Source: Spirochaetota bacterium (lineage in GTDB: Bacteria; Spirochaetota; UBA4802; UBA5550). Taken from it: 64,000 nt of DNA. Location: assembly GCA_025457915.1 (NCBI GenBank), contig JALOTL010000005.1, positions 1-64,000 on the forward strand, written 5' to 3'. The position numbers were made by a program, and so were the translations under genes. The notes beneath the pieces were generated by a model. It was not told the origin of the DNA. It was given only the letters and a program-made list of their open reading frames with translations, and searched no databases. This document shows, one piece after another, positions 38,083 through 48,501 of the stretch (within the stretch, counting starts at the first letter, position 1; each line of letters opens with the position of its first letter).

Positions 38083-38589
38083 ATGATTCAACCGGTCATA
38101 GTAATGGAAAGGATTCTAACCGAGGAGAGGGACCTCTTCGAGAAAATATATGAGCTTGAGGGTAAAAAGAGCGAAGCCATAATAAAAAGGGACGGAAACG
38201 CCATTGAGAAGCTTTCCCTGGAACAGGAGTCCCTACTGGCGGTTGTCGCGGACCTCGAGTCGAAGAGGGAGGAGCAGATCAGGGCCTATGTCAGGGAGAA
38301 TGCGATAGAGGACCTGCCCAAAAGCGTCACGCTGACGGACATCGTCGTCTCCATGGACGAGGATTCGTCCCGCCACCTGATGAGGCTCGGCATCGAGCTT
38401 AAAAGGCTGCTTGAAAAACTCAGCGATCTTAAAAACACCAACGAAAGGCTGATCAGGGACAACATGGCCTTCTACAACATGCTGATCTCCGGCCTCCGGA
38501 GCAGCTCATACATCGAGACGGGATACAAAAGCGACGGCAGGCACAACGGCATAAACGCCAACCCGCTGTTTTTCAATAAAACCGCATAG
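38083..38589 (+). CDS. flgN: FlgN-like flagellar chaperone
   Basis: Helical 168-aa protein directly upstream of flgK; ILTEERDLFEKIYELEGKKSEAIIKRDGNAIEKLSLEQESLL. Confidence 0.75.
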   Translation: MIQPVIVMERILTEERDLFEKIYELEGKKSEAIIKRDGNAIEKLSLEQESLLAVVADLESKREEQIRAYVRENAIEDLPKSVTLTDIVVSMDEDSSRHLMRLGIELKRLLEKLSDLKNTNERLIRDNMAFYNMLISGLRSSSYIETGYKSDGRHNGINANPLFFNKTA

Positions 38590-38600
38590 GGAGAAAAGTT

Positions 38601-40505
38601 ATGAATTCCACGTTCATGGGGCTTGAAATAGGTAAGAGGGGGCTGATGACGCATCAGCAGGCGCTTCACGTCACCGGCCATAACATATCCAATGCCGAGA
38701 ACAAGGAATATTCCAGGCAGAGGGTGACGATAACGGCGATGGACCCCCTGTACGTCCCGGCCCTGAACAGGGCGAATTCCCCCGGAAACATCGGCCAGGG
38801 CTCCGTCGTGGCCTCGGTTGAGAGGATAAGGGATTCGTTCATAGACGACAGGATCGTCACGGAAAAAAACACGATGGGATTCTGGAAGACCAGGAATGAT
38901 TTTCTCTACCAGATCGAAATGGTATACAACGAGCCTACGGACCAGGCGATAAGGACCAGGCTGGACGAGATGTGGAAGGCATGGGAGGAGCTGTCCAAGT
39001 ATCCCGAGGAAAGGTCCACGAGGGAGGTCGTGAAGGAAAAGGCCGTGAACCTCACCAACGAGGTGAAGCACGTTTACAGCCAGCTCTACGAACTCAGGCA
39101 GAACGCGAACCTGCAGATCGCCCACAGGGTGGACATGGTGAACATGTACGCCAGGGACATCAGGGACCTGAACGAGAGGATACTGAAGGCGGAGGCCCTC
39201 GGCGACAATCCTAACGACCTGAAGGACAAGAGGGACGCCCTTATCGAAAAGCTGTCCGACATAGTTGACATCAGCGTGGGGAGGAGCGACAAGGACGAGC
39301 TGATCGTATACATCGGCGGAGAAAACCTCGTCCAGGGCGAGATAATTAGGCCCCTCAAGGTCGTGATGGACCCGGACAACAACGGTTTTTTCAAGGTTGT
39401 ATGGAAGGACACAGACAGGGACATTACCATCAGGGGCGGCGAACTGGCCGGGCTCATCGACATCAGGGACAATGTGCTCAGGCAGAACATCAACAGCGTC
39501 AACGCCTTCGCCGTGAACCTGGTCGACATGACTAACGAGGTCCACAGGGACGGTTTCGGCAGAAGGAACGAGACGAACGTTGATTTTTTCAGGCACATGG
39601 CGATAAGCGATAACCCCGATGGAAACTTCGACCTCAATAATGACGGGGTCAACGATATAACCGCCATATTCAAGGTCGCCGGGAACAACAAGATAGACGC
39701 ATCCGCGGCCATCGGGATAACCGGGACCCTTACCTTCGTAAGGAACGACGAGACCGAGGCGCCGGCCCAGATCGATTACAACGCCTCCGACACGGTTCTG
39801 AGCGTAATCAAGAAGATGAACGACGCCAGGATGGGCGTGGTCGCGTACGTCGACCACAACTCACAGCTGGCCCTGAAGGCCACCATCGCGGGCGACACCG
39901 ACAAAAAGAACTTCATGATCAGGCACCTTGAGGACTCGGGGCAGTTCCTCGTCGGGTTCGCCGGGATACTCAAACAGAGCGGCGCCCAGGGGGCCTTCGA
40001 CTACAGGCGGGTCAACGACATCGCAAAATTCCTCCCGCAGAGGGAGCACATCACCGTCACGCCGAAATTCAACCCGGCCTCGCACATGGCCGTGTCCGAG
40101 GCCATAATGAGCGACGTCGACAGGATAAGCGCGGCGCAGGGAAGGGACATCGGCGGAACGGGCGATTTCAACAAGTCCAATGGCATCGGCGACGGAACCA
40201 ACGCGCTGAGGATCGCCAGGATCAGGTACAAGGACGCGATGGTCGACAACAATACCACTTTCAACGATTTCTATACGTCCCTCATATCCAGGCTGGGCGC
40301 CCAGGGGCAGGAGGCCAAGGACAGGGTCAATAACCAGGAGACCCTTCTGAAAAACCTCACCAACCTCCGCGAATCCGTATCCGGCATAAACCTGGACGAG
40401 GAGATGTCCAACATGATAGCCTTCCAGCACGGCTACAACGCCGCGGCCAGGGTGATCAACACCATGGACAGGATGCTGGAAACCATACTCAAACTCGGAG
40501 CGTAA
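38601..40505 (+). CDS. flgK: flagellar hook-associated protein FlgK
   Basis: FMGLEIGKRGLMTHQQALHVTGHNISNAENKEYSRQRV..SGINLDEEMSNMIAFQHGYNAAARVINTMDRMLETIL. Confidence 0.96.
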   Translation: MNSTFMGLEIGKRGLMTHQQALHVTGHNISNAENKEYSRQRVTITAMDPLYVPALNRANSPGNIGQGSVVASVERIRDSFIDDRIVTEKNTMGFWKTRNDFLYQIEMVYNEPTDQAIRTRLDEMWKAWEELSKYPEERSTREVVKEKAVNLTNEVKHVYSQLYELRQNANLQIAHRVDMVNMYARDIRDLNERILKAEALGDNPNDLKDKRDALIEKLSDIVDISVGRSDKDELIVYIGGENLVQGEIIRPLKVVMDPDNNGFFKVVWKDTDRDITIRGGELAGLIDIRDNVLRQNINSVNAFAVNLVDMTNEVHRDGFGRRNETNVDFFRHMAISDNPDGNFDLNNDGVNDITAIFKVAGNNKIDASAAIGITGTLTFVRNDETEAPAQIDYNASDTVLSVIKKMNDARMGVVAYVDHNSQLALKATIAGDTDKKNFMIRHLEDSGQFLVGFAGILKQSGAQGAFDYRRVNDIAKFLPQREHITVTPKFNPASHMAVSEAIMSDVDRISAAQGRDIGGTGDFNKSNGIGDGTNALRIARIRYKDAMVDNNTTFNDFYTSLISRLGAQGQEAKDRVNNQETLLKNLTNLRESVSGINLDEEMSNMIAFQHGYNAAARVINTMDRMLETILKLGA

Positions 40506-40508
40506 CAT

Positions 40509-41771
40509 ATGAACAGGGTAACAAACCAGATGATAAATAACACCATGAGCCATAACCTCCAGAGGCACCAGGCGGAGATGGACAGGATACAGGAGTCGCT
40601 GGCCACCGGCAAGAACGTCCGGATGCCCAGGGACAATCCGACGGCTACGACCAACCAGATGCTGTACCTCTCCCGCATGTCTGAGGTGGACCAGTACCTG
40701 AGCAACATAAACGAGAGCAAGTCGAAGCTGGACGAGGTCGATACAGCCCTCCAGTCGACCATGAGGATTTTTCAGAGGCTGAGGGTACTTACCGTGCAGG
40801 GAGCGAACGGCATCTACACCTCTTTCGAGCTGAAGGAGGCTGCCGCGACCGAGATCAACGAACTGCTCGAGGAGATTGTAAACATAGCCAACACGAAGGG
40901 GGCGACCGGCAGGTCCATTTTCGGCGGCTACCAGACCGGAACGGAGGACCAGCCCAACCCGTTCGTCCCGATATACCAGACCCTTACCGCCGGGAACCAG
41001 GGCAATGCCATGATAGGCGTTGAATACAGGGGGAACATCGGCGGCATGAAGCGCGAGGTCTCCAAGGGCGAATACATGGACGTCAACATACCGGGGAACT
41101 GGGTTTTCTGGGCTACAAACCAGATCCTGACGTCGAACAGGGACGCCTCTAATTACTCTTCGGCCACGAACCAGTCCATAAAGATCGACGGGAAGGAAAT
41201 CAGCATTTCGGCCGGGGACAACCTTGATCTCCTGATAGACAAGATCAACAACGCGGGGCTGAGCGTGAGGGCCACGAAGGGCGGGAGGAACAACCTGATC
41301 TTCGAAACCACCACCCCGCACCAGATATGGCTGGAGGACGTGGGCAGCGGGTCAGTCCTGAAGGACGTGGGACTTCTCAATACGAATTTCCCGGATCCGC
41401 CCAACAATATAGACCCAACCGTCACTGTCGGCGGCATGTCGATCTTCGAGATGGCCATACAGTTGAGGGACGACCTTGTAAGGGGCGACCAGGAGCTTGT
41501 CGGGGGCAGGGACCTTGGGCTTATCGATATAGCCCTCGAGAACATTCTCAAGCACGCCGCCGCCGTAGGGGCCAGGGAAAACAGGGTGGATGAGCTTGCC
41601 AAGAGGACCGAGTACGACAAGTCTAACATCAGCGAGCTCCTTGCCAAGAGCGAAGGCATCGATTACGCCGAGACCATAATGAACTTCAAGTGGCTTGAGA
41701 GCATACACCAGTACGCCCTGGCCATAGGCGCGAAGACCATCAGGCAGACGCTGATGGATTTTCTCAGATAG
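40509..41771 (+). CDS. flgL: flagellar hook-associated protein FlgL
   Basis: MNRVTNQMINNTMSHNLQRHQAEMDRIQESLATGKNVRMPRDNPTATTNQMLYLSR. Confidence 0.95.
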   Translation: MNRVTNQMINNTMSHNLQRHQAEMDRIQESLATGKNVRMPRDNPTATTNQMLYLSRMSEVDQYLSNINESKSKLDEVDTALQSTMRIFQRLRVLTVQGANGIYTSFELKEAAATEINELLEEIVNIANTKGATGRSIFGGYQTGTEDQPNPFVPIYQTLTAGNQGNAMIGVEYRGNIGGMKREVSKGEYMDVNIPGNWVFWATNQILTSNRDASNYSSATNQSIKIDGKEISISAGDNLDLLIDKINNAGLSVRATKGGRNNLIFETTTPHQIWLEDVGSGSVLKDVGLLNTNFPDPPNNIDPTVTVGGMSIFEMAIQLRDDLVRGDQELVGGRDLGLIDIALENILKHAAAVGARENRVDELAKRTEYDKSNISELLAKSEGIDYAETIMNFKWLESIHQYALAIGAKTIRQTLMDFLR

Positions 41772-41808
41772 GGCCTGATGCAAAATCAATTATTACAGGA
41801 GACCGGAT

Positions 41809-42270
41809 TTGGCACTGAAGATAAAAACTAAACCCTTCGGAGAAATGGAGGTGGACGAGAGGCAGGTGATCGATTTCCCCGAGGGAATTCTCGGTTTCGA
41901 TTACATAAAAAAATTCGTCATCCTGGACGCCTCTGACGAAAATTCGCCCTTCAAATGGCTCCAGGCCTATGACGAGCCCACCCTGGCCTTCGTAGTCATA
42001 AGGCCCGTGGATTTTATGGGTGAATACGAGCTTGTAATATCAAACGGCGACATCGAGGCCGTGGGCGCAAGCGGCCCTGAAGAACTCGTTGTTTTCGCGA
42101 TAGTCACGATTCCCGGGAACCCCTCCGAAATGACGGCGAACCTGCAGGGGCCTGTGATAATCAATCCCGCGAAGAGAATGGGCCGGCAGGCCATCTCCCT
42201 CAGCGACAGGTACGGCGTGAGGCACGTGATCCTCGAAGAGATGAAAAAATCAACGGGGAAAGAGGGGTAG
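41809..42270 (+). CDS. fliW: flagellar assembly factor FliW
   Basis: VIDFPEGILGFDYIKKFVILDASDENSPFKWLQAYDEPTLAFVVI; adjacent csrA. Confidence 0.95.
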   Translation: MALKIKTKPFGEMEVDERQVIDFPEGILGFDYIKKFVILDASDENSPFKWLQAYDEPTLAFVVIRPVDFMGEYELVISNGDIEAVGASGPEELVVFAIVTIPGNPSEMTANLQGPVIINPAKRMGRQAISLSDRYGVRHVILEEMKKSTGKEG

Positions 42271-42273
42271 CCT

Positions 42274-42522
42274 ATGCTGGTACTTGCAAGACGGCACAAT
42301 GAAAGCATAATGATCGGTGACGACATAGAGGTCGTGGTTATAGACATAAAGGGCGACCAGGTCAAGCTGGGAATAAAGGCGCCGAAGACCATAGCGGTGC
42401 ACAGGAAGGAGATATACGAGGAAATAAAGGAAGAGAACATCGCGGCCATGGATTCGAAGGTCGGTGAAAATGATCTCAAGGAGATCTCCGATCTCTTCAA
42501 GAAGGACAGGGACAAGAAGTGA
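42274..42522 (+). CDS. csrA: carbon storage regulator CsrA
   Basis: [51 protein letters not shown]. Confidence 0.97.
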   Translation: MLVLARRHNESIMIGDDIEVVVIDIKGDQVKLGIKAPKTIAVHRKEIYEEIKEENIAAMDSKVGENDLKEISDLFKKDRDKK

Positions 42523-42529
42523 GGCGGGC

Positions 42530-43198
42530 ATGATCGATCTTTTCGGCATCGGCTGTTTCCCCGCGCTTTTCGCCGCCTTCGTTGTTGTTTTTGCGCTCAG
42601 GGAAGCGTTCACGTACAGGGAAAAAATACAAGTCAAATACCTCCTGACGCCGCTGATCACCTTGATCGTGATCGGGTTCGCGCTCCTGTCCATATCGGAC
42701 CGCGGCTTCAGCTTCTACAGGGGGATGGTTCTTCTGAGCCTGGTATTCGCCCTTGTGGCGGACACGATGCTGATGATAGTGGAAACGAATCTTTTAAAGT
42801 TCGGGATAATCTATTTTCTCCTGGGCCATGTTCTTTACATAGCGGCGTTTTCAGAGGGATACTCATACAACCCCTGGAATATCCTGGTGCTGGCCCTGAT
42901 GTTCGCCTATGTCGGTATTTTTTATTACTTTGTAAGGGGAAAGACCGGGGGTATGGATGTCCCTGTTCTTGCATACATGCTTGTCATCACCGCCATGATG
43001 TTTTTCGCCTTCTCTGGCTTCAACCGGTTCTGGGGCGTCAGGGAGGTCCTGATCGCGGTGGGAGCCGTTTTATTCATGCTCTCGGATTCGATTCTGGCAG
43101 TGAATGCTTTCGTGTTCAAAATTCCACACAGCACGGTATATACATGGGCGTTGTACGCTCCCGCGCAGTTTTTGTTCGCCGTTTCGTGTTTTTATTGA
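42530..43198 (+). CDS. YhhN-family (lysoplasmalogenase-like) membrane protein
   Basis: Multi-TM; FALVADTMLMI..FLLGHVLYIAAF..AVLFMLSDSILAVNAF. Start 42530, not 42464. Confidence 0.78.
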   Translation: MIDLFGIGCFPALFAAFVVVFALREAFTYREKIQVKYLLTPLITLIVIGFALLSISDRGFSFYRGMVLLSLVFALVADTMLMIVETNLLKFGIIYFLLGHVLYIAAFSEGYSYNPWNILVLALMFAYVGIFYYFVRGKTGGMDVPVLAYMLVITAMMFFAFSGFNRFWGVREVLIAVGAVLFMLSDSILAVNAFVFKIPHSTVYTWALYAPAQFLFAVSCFY

Positions 43199-44130
43199 TT
43201 TGAACGGCCGGGGGGCCTCTTGATTCCGCCGGTCATCCATTCCCCGGGGTAGTCGGATTTTTCAGCGAAGCAGGCGAGTTCCTTCAGATTGTTCACTCCC
43301 GAATATCTTTTTTCAAGCGGATGGGATTTCCGCCAGTGCCCGGCCTTTTGACCGTACTTTTCGATCCTCAGGGCAAGCGGCGGATGCGAGTTTGCATAGT
43401 CCCTGATAAGGTCGGCTTCCCGTCTTTCCGGAGGGGCGCCTCCGGATACGGACAGGCTCGCAAAGGCCCCGGGCAGGCCGTATGGATCGTACCGGGTTTC
43501 AAGGATCAGCCTGTAGGCGTAGGAATCGGCCTCATCCTCCTGCGTTTTGCTGTAGGAATGACGGAGAAGCAGGTTCACGGCCAGGTCCGCCAGTTTTCCA
43601 GCCGTCGCCCTTCCGATTTTTTTCGCCGCGAGCTCGAACCTTACGGCGTCAAGGCAGTGGGAGAGCTCGATGTGGCCCGTTTCATGCGCGAGTATGGCCG
43701 CCAGTTCGGACTCGCTTTTAAGCGTCTCCAGGAGCTTTTTCGTGACGAAGATCACTCCGCCGGGCATGGCGAAGGCATTGGGATGAGGATTGTCGATCAC
43801 GTACGCCCTGTACCTGAAGGGTTTTCTCGCAAAAGCCGTCACTGACTTGAGGACGCAGTTGACGTAAGCGTGCTCCTTCGTCCCGGTGCTTTCCGCTGAC
43901 GCGTATTTATCGGATATGGATACTCCGAATTCCCTTTCATCGATATCATTTACCGGCACTATCCTCGTGAGGGCCCTGCTCATCGACGCGGTCGATTTCC
44001 CGAAAAGCTGGAAGGCCGGCGAGAGGGTGGATTCCATCGGGGGTTTCGTGCCGAGAAGAAAGAACATCGCGGACAGAAGCGCGCCCGATGCCATGATTGA
44101 TGCAAGGAATATCAAACGCGTTTTTTTCAT
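43192..44130 (-). CDS. M48-family metalloprotease, exported
   Basis: AFAMPGGVIFVTKKLLETLKSESELAAILAHETGHIELSHCLD (HExxH). Confidence 0.92.
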   Translation of the reverse strand: MKKTRLIFLASIMASGALLSAMFFLLGTKPPMESTLSPAFQLFGKSTASMSRALTRIVPVNDIDEREFGVSISDKYASAESTGTKEHAYVNCVLKSVTAFARKPFRYRAYVIDNPHPNAFAMPGGVIFVTKKLLETLKSESELAAILAHETGHIELSHCLDAVRFELAAKKIGRATAGKLADLAVNLLLRHSYSKTQEDEADSYAYRLILETRYDPYGLPGAFASLSVSGGAPPERREADLIRDYANSHPPLALRIEKYGQKAGHWRKSHPLEKRYSGVNNLKELACFAEKSDYPGEWMTGGIKRPPGRSNQ

Positions 44131-44131
44131 G

Positions 44132-47053
44132 TCAGAACCTGTCCCTGTACTTGTTGTAGAGAGCGTTCATGACGAGCATCATTCCCCCGACTCCCACGAA
44201 GACCACTGCGCGCATGAGGGTCCCGGACTGGGCCAGGTCGAAGAATATAAGCCTTACGAGGCACAGGCCGAGCCCGATCTGCGAGATCACCCTGAAATGA
44301 TTTTCCTTTACCGCCAGGCTCAAGATGAAGAGCGCGAAAGATTCAGCCACCCAGAGCAGGGTGAGTACGGACCTGTCGAACGACCAGTACAGGAACAGTG
44401 CTATGGAAGCGAAGTACGGATAATAGATCCATGGATTTTTTTTTCTGTCGATAAGCGTCCTAATCCCGTCCAGAAATGCAAGGGGTCCCGGGAAGACCGC
44501 CGATGAAAGATCTGATTTTTTGAAGAAGTAAATCACATGGAAGAACTGCAGAACCACGGCGGCGCATCCGCCGACCCAGTTCTGGTCTATCCAGCGGTCC
44601 GACGGCACCGAACCGGTGCTTGAAAGGAACGCGACGCTGAAGGACGCGGCCCAGTGGAAAAAGACCGAATAGAGCCTGAAGCGGCCCAGCCGTTCCGTCA
44701 TGTTTCCCGCGAAGAGAAGCGCCGAAGCGAAGATAACCCAGGAAGCGGGATGCCACTGCTGCGGTACTTCGAGCAGCACGATTAAAACAGCGAAAACCAG
44801 GGCCAGCTCCCACATCAGCGGCTGCAGGCTGATCCAGCTTCTGTATTTTCCCGTCATCCTTTCATTCCCGGCGGTGGCCCAGTAGATAAATGCGGCTATC
44901 GCGAAGGTCTGGATCAGCATTCTCTGGTGGAACAACCCTATATAATCTTCGAGCTGCAGGTCCACGAGAAGATGCCTTGTTATAAATGCCGCAATAAGGA
45001 AATAGCCTGCGTGCAGGAGGTGGAGATCGGTCGTACCGCCTGGATCGCTGGTCCTTTTTCCGTAAAAGCCCGCCGCTTCCAGATATATTATTGAAAAAAT
45101 GAGCCATGCCGTCCCCGCTATATGCGGCGAGAAAGGCCCTGCAGCCATGTATACCGTAAACATCAAGTGTGAAGTAAAAAGATATATGCCTGGCCAGGTA
45201 GCCCGTCTGTTTTCCGGTCCATCATGGGACAGTACTGCCGCCGCGGCTGCACTGACCAGGAACGGGACGAGATAAACCATGTCCATGGCAGTGCCTTGGT
45301 CCGGGCGTGAGGAAATGTGAATCCAGCCGATAAGCTGGACGGACGGCAGCAGGAGGAACAGCCCGGTCTTCAGCTCCGGCGAACGGTATTTTTCCCTCAG
45401 TACCAGCAGCATGACGGCAAAGGCGGAAACCGCGGCGCCCGCCCACGGGTATCTTATCAAGATGATGTAAGCGAGAAGTCCCATGACGGCGAGGAAGACG
45501 CCGCTTGCAGCGGTCTTTCCCCGCGGGTCCCCTGTGAAATATGAATCGATCGAATCGTACCCGGCGCTTCCAGTTCTGCACTGGTATACGTGGAACAGGG
45601 TTTCCGCCGCGAGGACTATCAGCGAATGGACCGAGTTCATGAGGGTGATTTCCTCTGATTTTTTATCGATCGACGCGAATCCTGTAATGATGAAACCCGC
45701 GGCCGCCATGTGTCTGAGAGGCGCTGAAATCCTCCTCAGGAATCCGCTGTCGTGTTTTACCGCCGCTATGTGAAACGCGACCATTTCAATGTAAACGGCA
45801 AGCGCTATCGTGACCGGACCTGCGCCCCACCTTCCCAGGGTGAGAAGGGAAAACAGTAATATTGAAATTGCAATCAGCGTGTCGGTGCTGTGCAGCCAGT
45901 CCGCCTTCAGTTTTTTCGCCCTTCTTGACAGAAGGAAGGCGGCGACCGCGGCCGCGGCAAGTATCGGAGTGTTCCATTTGGATCCGGTTGAATAGACAAG
46001 CAGGCCTGCGGCTGTGAAGCCCCAGTTAAGGAGATGGACGATGAATGGCAGGGGAGCGAAGACCTTATCGGAGTATATGCTCCTGTAGTGGACGAATAGC
46101 GCGGCTATTCCGACCGAGGCCACGCAAGCGATGCCCGTCACCCTTTCCGCCGTCTGAAGGTCGCTCCCCCCCGCGCCTGGTGAATTATACCAGAAGAGAT
46201 GATAAGTGAAGAACGCCGCTATGGTTATCAACAGGTGGTAGTCCCATGGCGATCTGAATGTGATGGATATGCTCAGAAGGGCGATCGCTGCCGCGAGCAT
46301 GAGGGTCATACCGCTTTGCGGGGCAATGCCCAGGGCGGCCAGGCTTATTACCGCGTGAAGGGAAGCGAATACCTGCGTCCTGCCGGCATAGCCGAAATAG
46401 AGGTTGGTTATAATACCGGCCATGAGCAGTCCCAGCGCGGCGTTCCGGTCATCGATCCATTTGAGCCCCGGTATGCCGCCGGATCCCAGGCACGCGAAAA
46501 GGAAAAGCGCGCCTGATCCGCTTCTCAGCCACTGCGCAAGGTCGCCCCAGGAAGGCTTTGAACGCAGGAAAAAATAAAGGGACAAAAGGACCGCGGCGAC
46601 AGAACAAATCATGATAAAGCGGTATACCGCTGAAAGCGCAAGGGCCGCGTAAACTCCGAGAAACGCGATCCCCATCACCATTATGACGGCCCCTATTATG
46701 CCGGTCCAGTTTGCCGAGAACTGCTTTTCGAATCTCTTCAATAACGAAGGCGCCGCTGTTTTTTCGGGGACTGTTGCCGCTTTTGCCGGGGCCGGTTTTG
46801 GAAGTTCAACCGGGGGCGTTGTTTCCTTCGCCGGTACCTGTTTTTCAGTTATTTTCCGGCCGGAGATGTCTTTCGCTTCGGCGGCCTGCGGTGTTTCATC
46901 CCTTCCGTGCTCAATACCGGGAAGCGGGCTGACCGACTTCTCGAGTTCGCCGATCCTTTTTTCCAGCAGCCGGACGGTTTTTTTCTGCCTGTTGAATGAA
47001 AGCCACAGGAAAAAAATAATTATAAAAATAATAAATATGAAGAAAGCTTCCAT
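44132..47053 (-). CDS. DUF2339-family large polytopic membrane protein
   Basis: 973 aa, very many TM helices; FEKQFSANWTGIIGAVIMVMGIAFLGVYAAL. Confidence 0.82.
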   Translation of the reverse strand: MEAFFIFIIFIIIFFLWLSFNRQKKTVRLLEKRIGELEKSVSPLPGIEHGRDETPQAAEAKDISGRKITEKQVPAKETTPPVELPKPAPAKAATVPEKTAAPSLLKRFEKQFSANWTGIIGAVIMVMGIAFLGVYAALALSAVYRFIMICSVAAVLLSLYFFLRSKPSWGDLAQWLRSGSGALFLFACLGSGGIPGLKWIDDRNAALGLLMAGIITNLYFGYAGRTQVFASLHAVISLAALGIAPQSGMTLMLAAAIALLSISITFRSPWDYHLLITIAAFFTYHLFWYNSPGAGGSDLQTAERVTGIACVASVGIAALFVHYRSIYSDKVFAPLPFIVHLLNWGFTAAGLLVYSTGSKWNTPILAAAAVAAFLLSRRAKKLKADWLHSTDTLIAISILLFSLLTLGRWGAGPVTIALAVYIEMVAFHIAAVKHDSGFLRRISAPLRHMAAAGFIITGFASIDKKSEEITLMNSVHSLIVLAAETLFHVYQCRTGSAGYDSIDSYFTGDPRGKTAASGVFLAVMGLLAYIILIRYPWAGAAVSAFAVMLLVLREKYRSPELKTGLFLLLPSVQLIGWIHISSRPDQGTAMDMVYLVPFLVSAAAAAVLSHDGPENRRATWPGIYLFTSHLMFTVYMAAGPFSPHIAGTAWLIFSIIYLEAAGFYGKRTSDPGGTTDLHLLHAGYFLIAAFITRHLLVDLQLEDYIGLFHQRMLIQTFAIAAFIYWATAGNERMTGKYRSWISLQPLMWELALVFAVLIVLLEVPQQWHPASWVIFASALLFAGNMTERLGRFRLYSVFFHWAASFSVAFLSSTGSVPSDRWIDQNWVGGCAAVVLQFFHVIYFFKKSDLSSAVFPGPLAFLDGIRTLIDRKKNPWIYYPYFASIALFLYWSFDRSVLTLLWVAESFALFILSLAVKENHFRVISQIGLGLCLVRLIFFDLAQSGTLMRAVVFVGVGGMMLVMNALYNKYRDRF

Positions 47054-47200
47054 TGCGATTTCCGGGAATTAAGGGATCGGATTACTGTTGCATGGCATTG
47101 AAAAAAATCAATCCATTTATCGATCGGAAATAATGGTATTGCGGCGCCTTGATAATGTGTAATTATAATGATTTCAGGATGAAATATCCAATGCCCGGCT

Positions 47201-47419
47201 TTAACTCGCCGCTTTCTTTTTTACCGTATAGCCGGTATCCTCGATTGCCCCGATGATTCTGGCAAGGGTGACTTCAAGGCCGTCGTATTCGACTGTTAAT
47301 TTTTTCGAAGGCAGATCGACCGCCGCTTCAGAGACCCCCTCCTGGGATTTGACGGATTTCTCGACGGCCATTTTGCAGTGGCCGCATGTCATACCCTCTA
47401 TATATATTTCCCTGGTCAT
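47201..47419 (-). CDS. copZ: heavy-metal-associated (CopZ-like) chaperone
   Basis: REIYIEGMTCGHCKMAVEKSVKSQEGV..GAIEDTGYTV. Confidence 0.9.
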   Translation of the reverse strand: MTREIYIEGMTCGHCKMAVEKSVKSQEGVSEAAVDLPSKKLTVEYDGLEVTLARIIGAIEDTGYTVKKKAAS

Positions 47420-47625
47420 TTAAATCTCCTTTATCGGTTGTTGACAATTCCTGTCATTACCCAATATTAATTTGCTCCGCGTGAGATGCGGAGCTTTTTA
47501 TAAAATATAATACAAAATTCCGGGAAAATCCCTGTTTTATGGAGATTATTCATGGGATTTTTTGCACGGGGTTTAACCGGGGGGCTTTATAAACGGTTTT
47601 TCATAAGGATTCCAGGGTTATTGCA

Positions 47626-48501
47626 TTAAAACCAGTCTTTATATGCCGGGTTCGAATAACAGTAATCGCATCCCGTCCGGCAGAGCCCCGGGGGCCATCC
47701 GCTGATGTCCACGGATTTAGTGCAGCCGCATTTTTTTCTCTTTCTCGGCCTCCTGATATCCACGGGATCGCGGTCATAGTGAAGTCTCTGAAGCAGGTGT
47801 CCGTCTATGCAGCTCGAGTCGGGAAGACCCTCAACGCAGCATGCGGAAATTCCCACGGCGTATTTTTCCGCTATAATTTTTATGGATTTCCATAACTCCG
47901 AGCGCTCGTCGCCGTACGGGGGAATTATTTCACAGCCTGTTTTGACAAACCTCCTGTCTACCTTGCCGTACATTCCTTTTTCCAGGAGGCTGAAACAGTA
48001 GTTGTTTATGCCGAAAATCGCCGTCCGTTCAACGATTACCGGGAGCATGCTGGAGTTGGTATAGATTACACCGTCGATGTCCCTGATCCTGATCAAGGGG
48101 TCCACCCTCAGCCTTATCCTTTCGGGGCTTTCAACCAGATTGATTACCCGCGGAAGAACCGAGATTGAATCCTCCCAGTCCGGTGCGTTCGGCTCCGGCA
48201 CTATCGGCCTTCCGTTTTTCCCCCTGCCGACGGTTTTTCCTCCCATGCCCGTAATGGTAAGCTGTATGAAGAGCTGTATCCTCATGGATGCCAGTTCTTT
48301 CAGGAATTCGTATAGCGGGTTTTGCAGCAGTGACCGGGGATGTTTCGTCCAGAGGACCAGGGTGTGGATGGATTCGCCGCAGGAAATCCTTCTCCCGACT
48401 TCGCTGATGATATGGTCGGGATAATATGCGGGCATGTCGGTCATCCTGGAGGCGCTGATCACGGTTTTAAGAGGGGTGTCATTGAAAAGGGTTTCTTCCA
48501 T
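47626..48501 (-). CDS. DUF1848 family protein with C-terminal Cys cluster
   Basis: ISASRMTDMPAYYPDHIISEV..LVLWTKHPRSLL..; C-terminal CRTGCDYCYSNP. Confidence 0.88.
   Translation of the reverse strand: MEETLFNDTPLKTVISASRMTDMPAYYPDHIISEVGRRISCGESIHTLVLWTKHPRSLLQNPLYEFLKELASMRIQLFIQLTITGMGGKTVGRGKNGRPIVPEPNAPDWEDSISVLPRVINLVESPERIRLRVDPLIRIRDIDGVIYTNSSMLPVIVERTAIFGINNYCFSLLEKGMYGKVDRRFVKTGCEIIPPYGDERSELWKSIKIIAEKYAVGISACCVEGLPDSSCIDGHLLQRLHYDRDPVDIRRPRKRKKCGCTKSVDISGWPPGLCRTGCDYCYSNPAYKDWF

Noticed and set aside
38472-41321. Two large back-to-back antisense ORFs (461 and 486 aa) over flgN/flgK/flgL
   Set aside because: They mirror genuine flagellar genes and have low-complexity, non-protein-like translations. 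They result from the AGG-rich coding bias that removes antisense stops.
42464-42529. ORF-track N-terminal extension of the YhhN gene into csrA
   Set aside because: ATG 42530 begins a natural TM protein; the extension only re-reads csrA in another frame.
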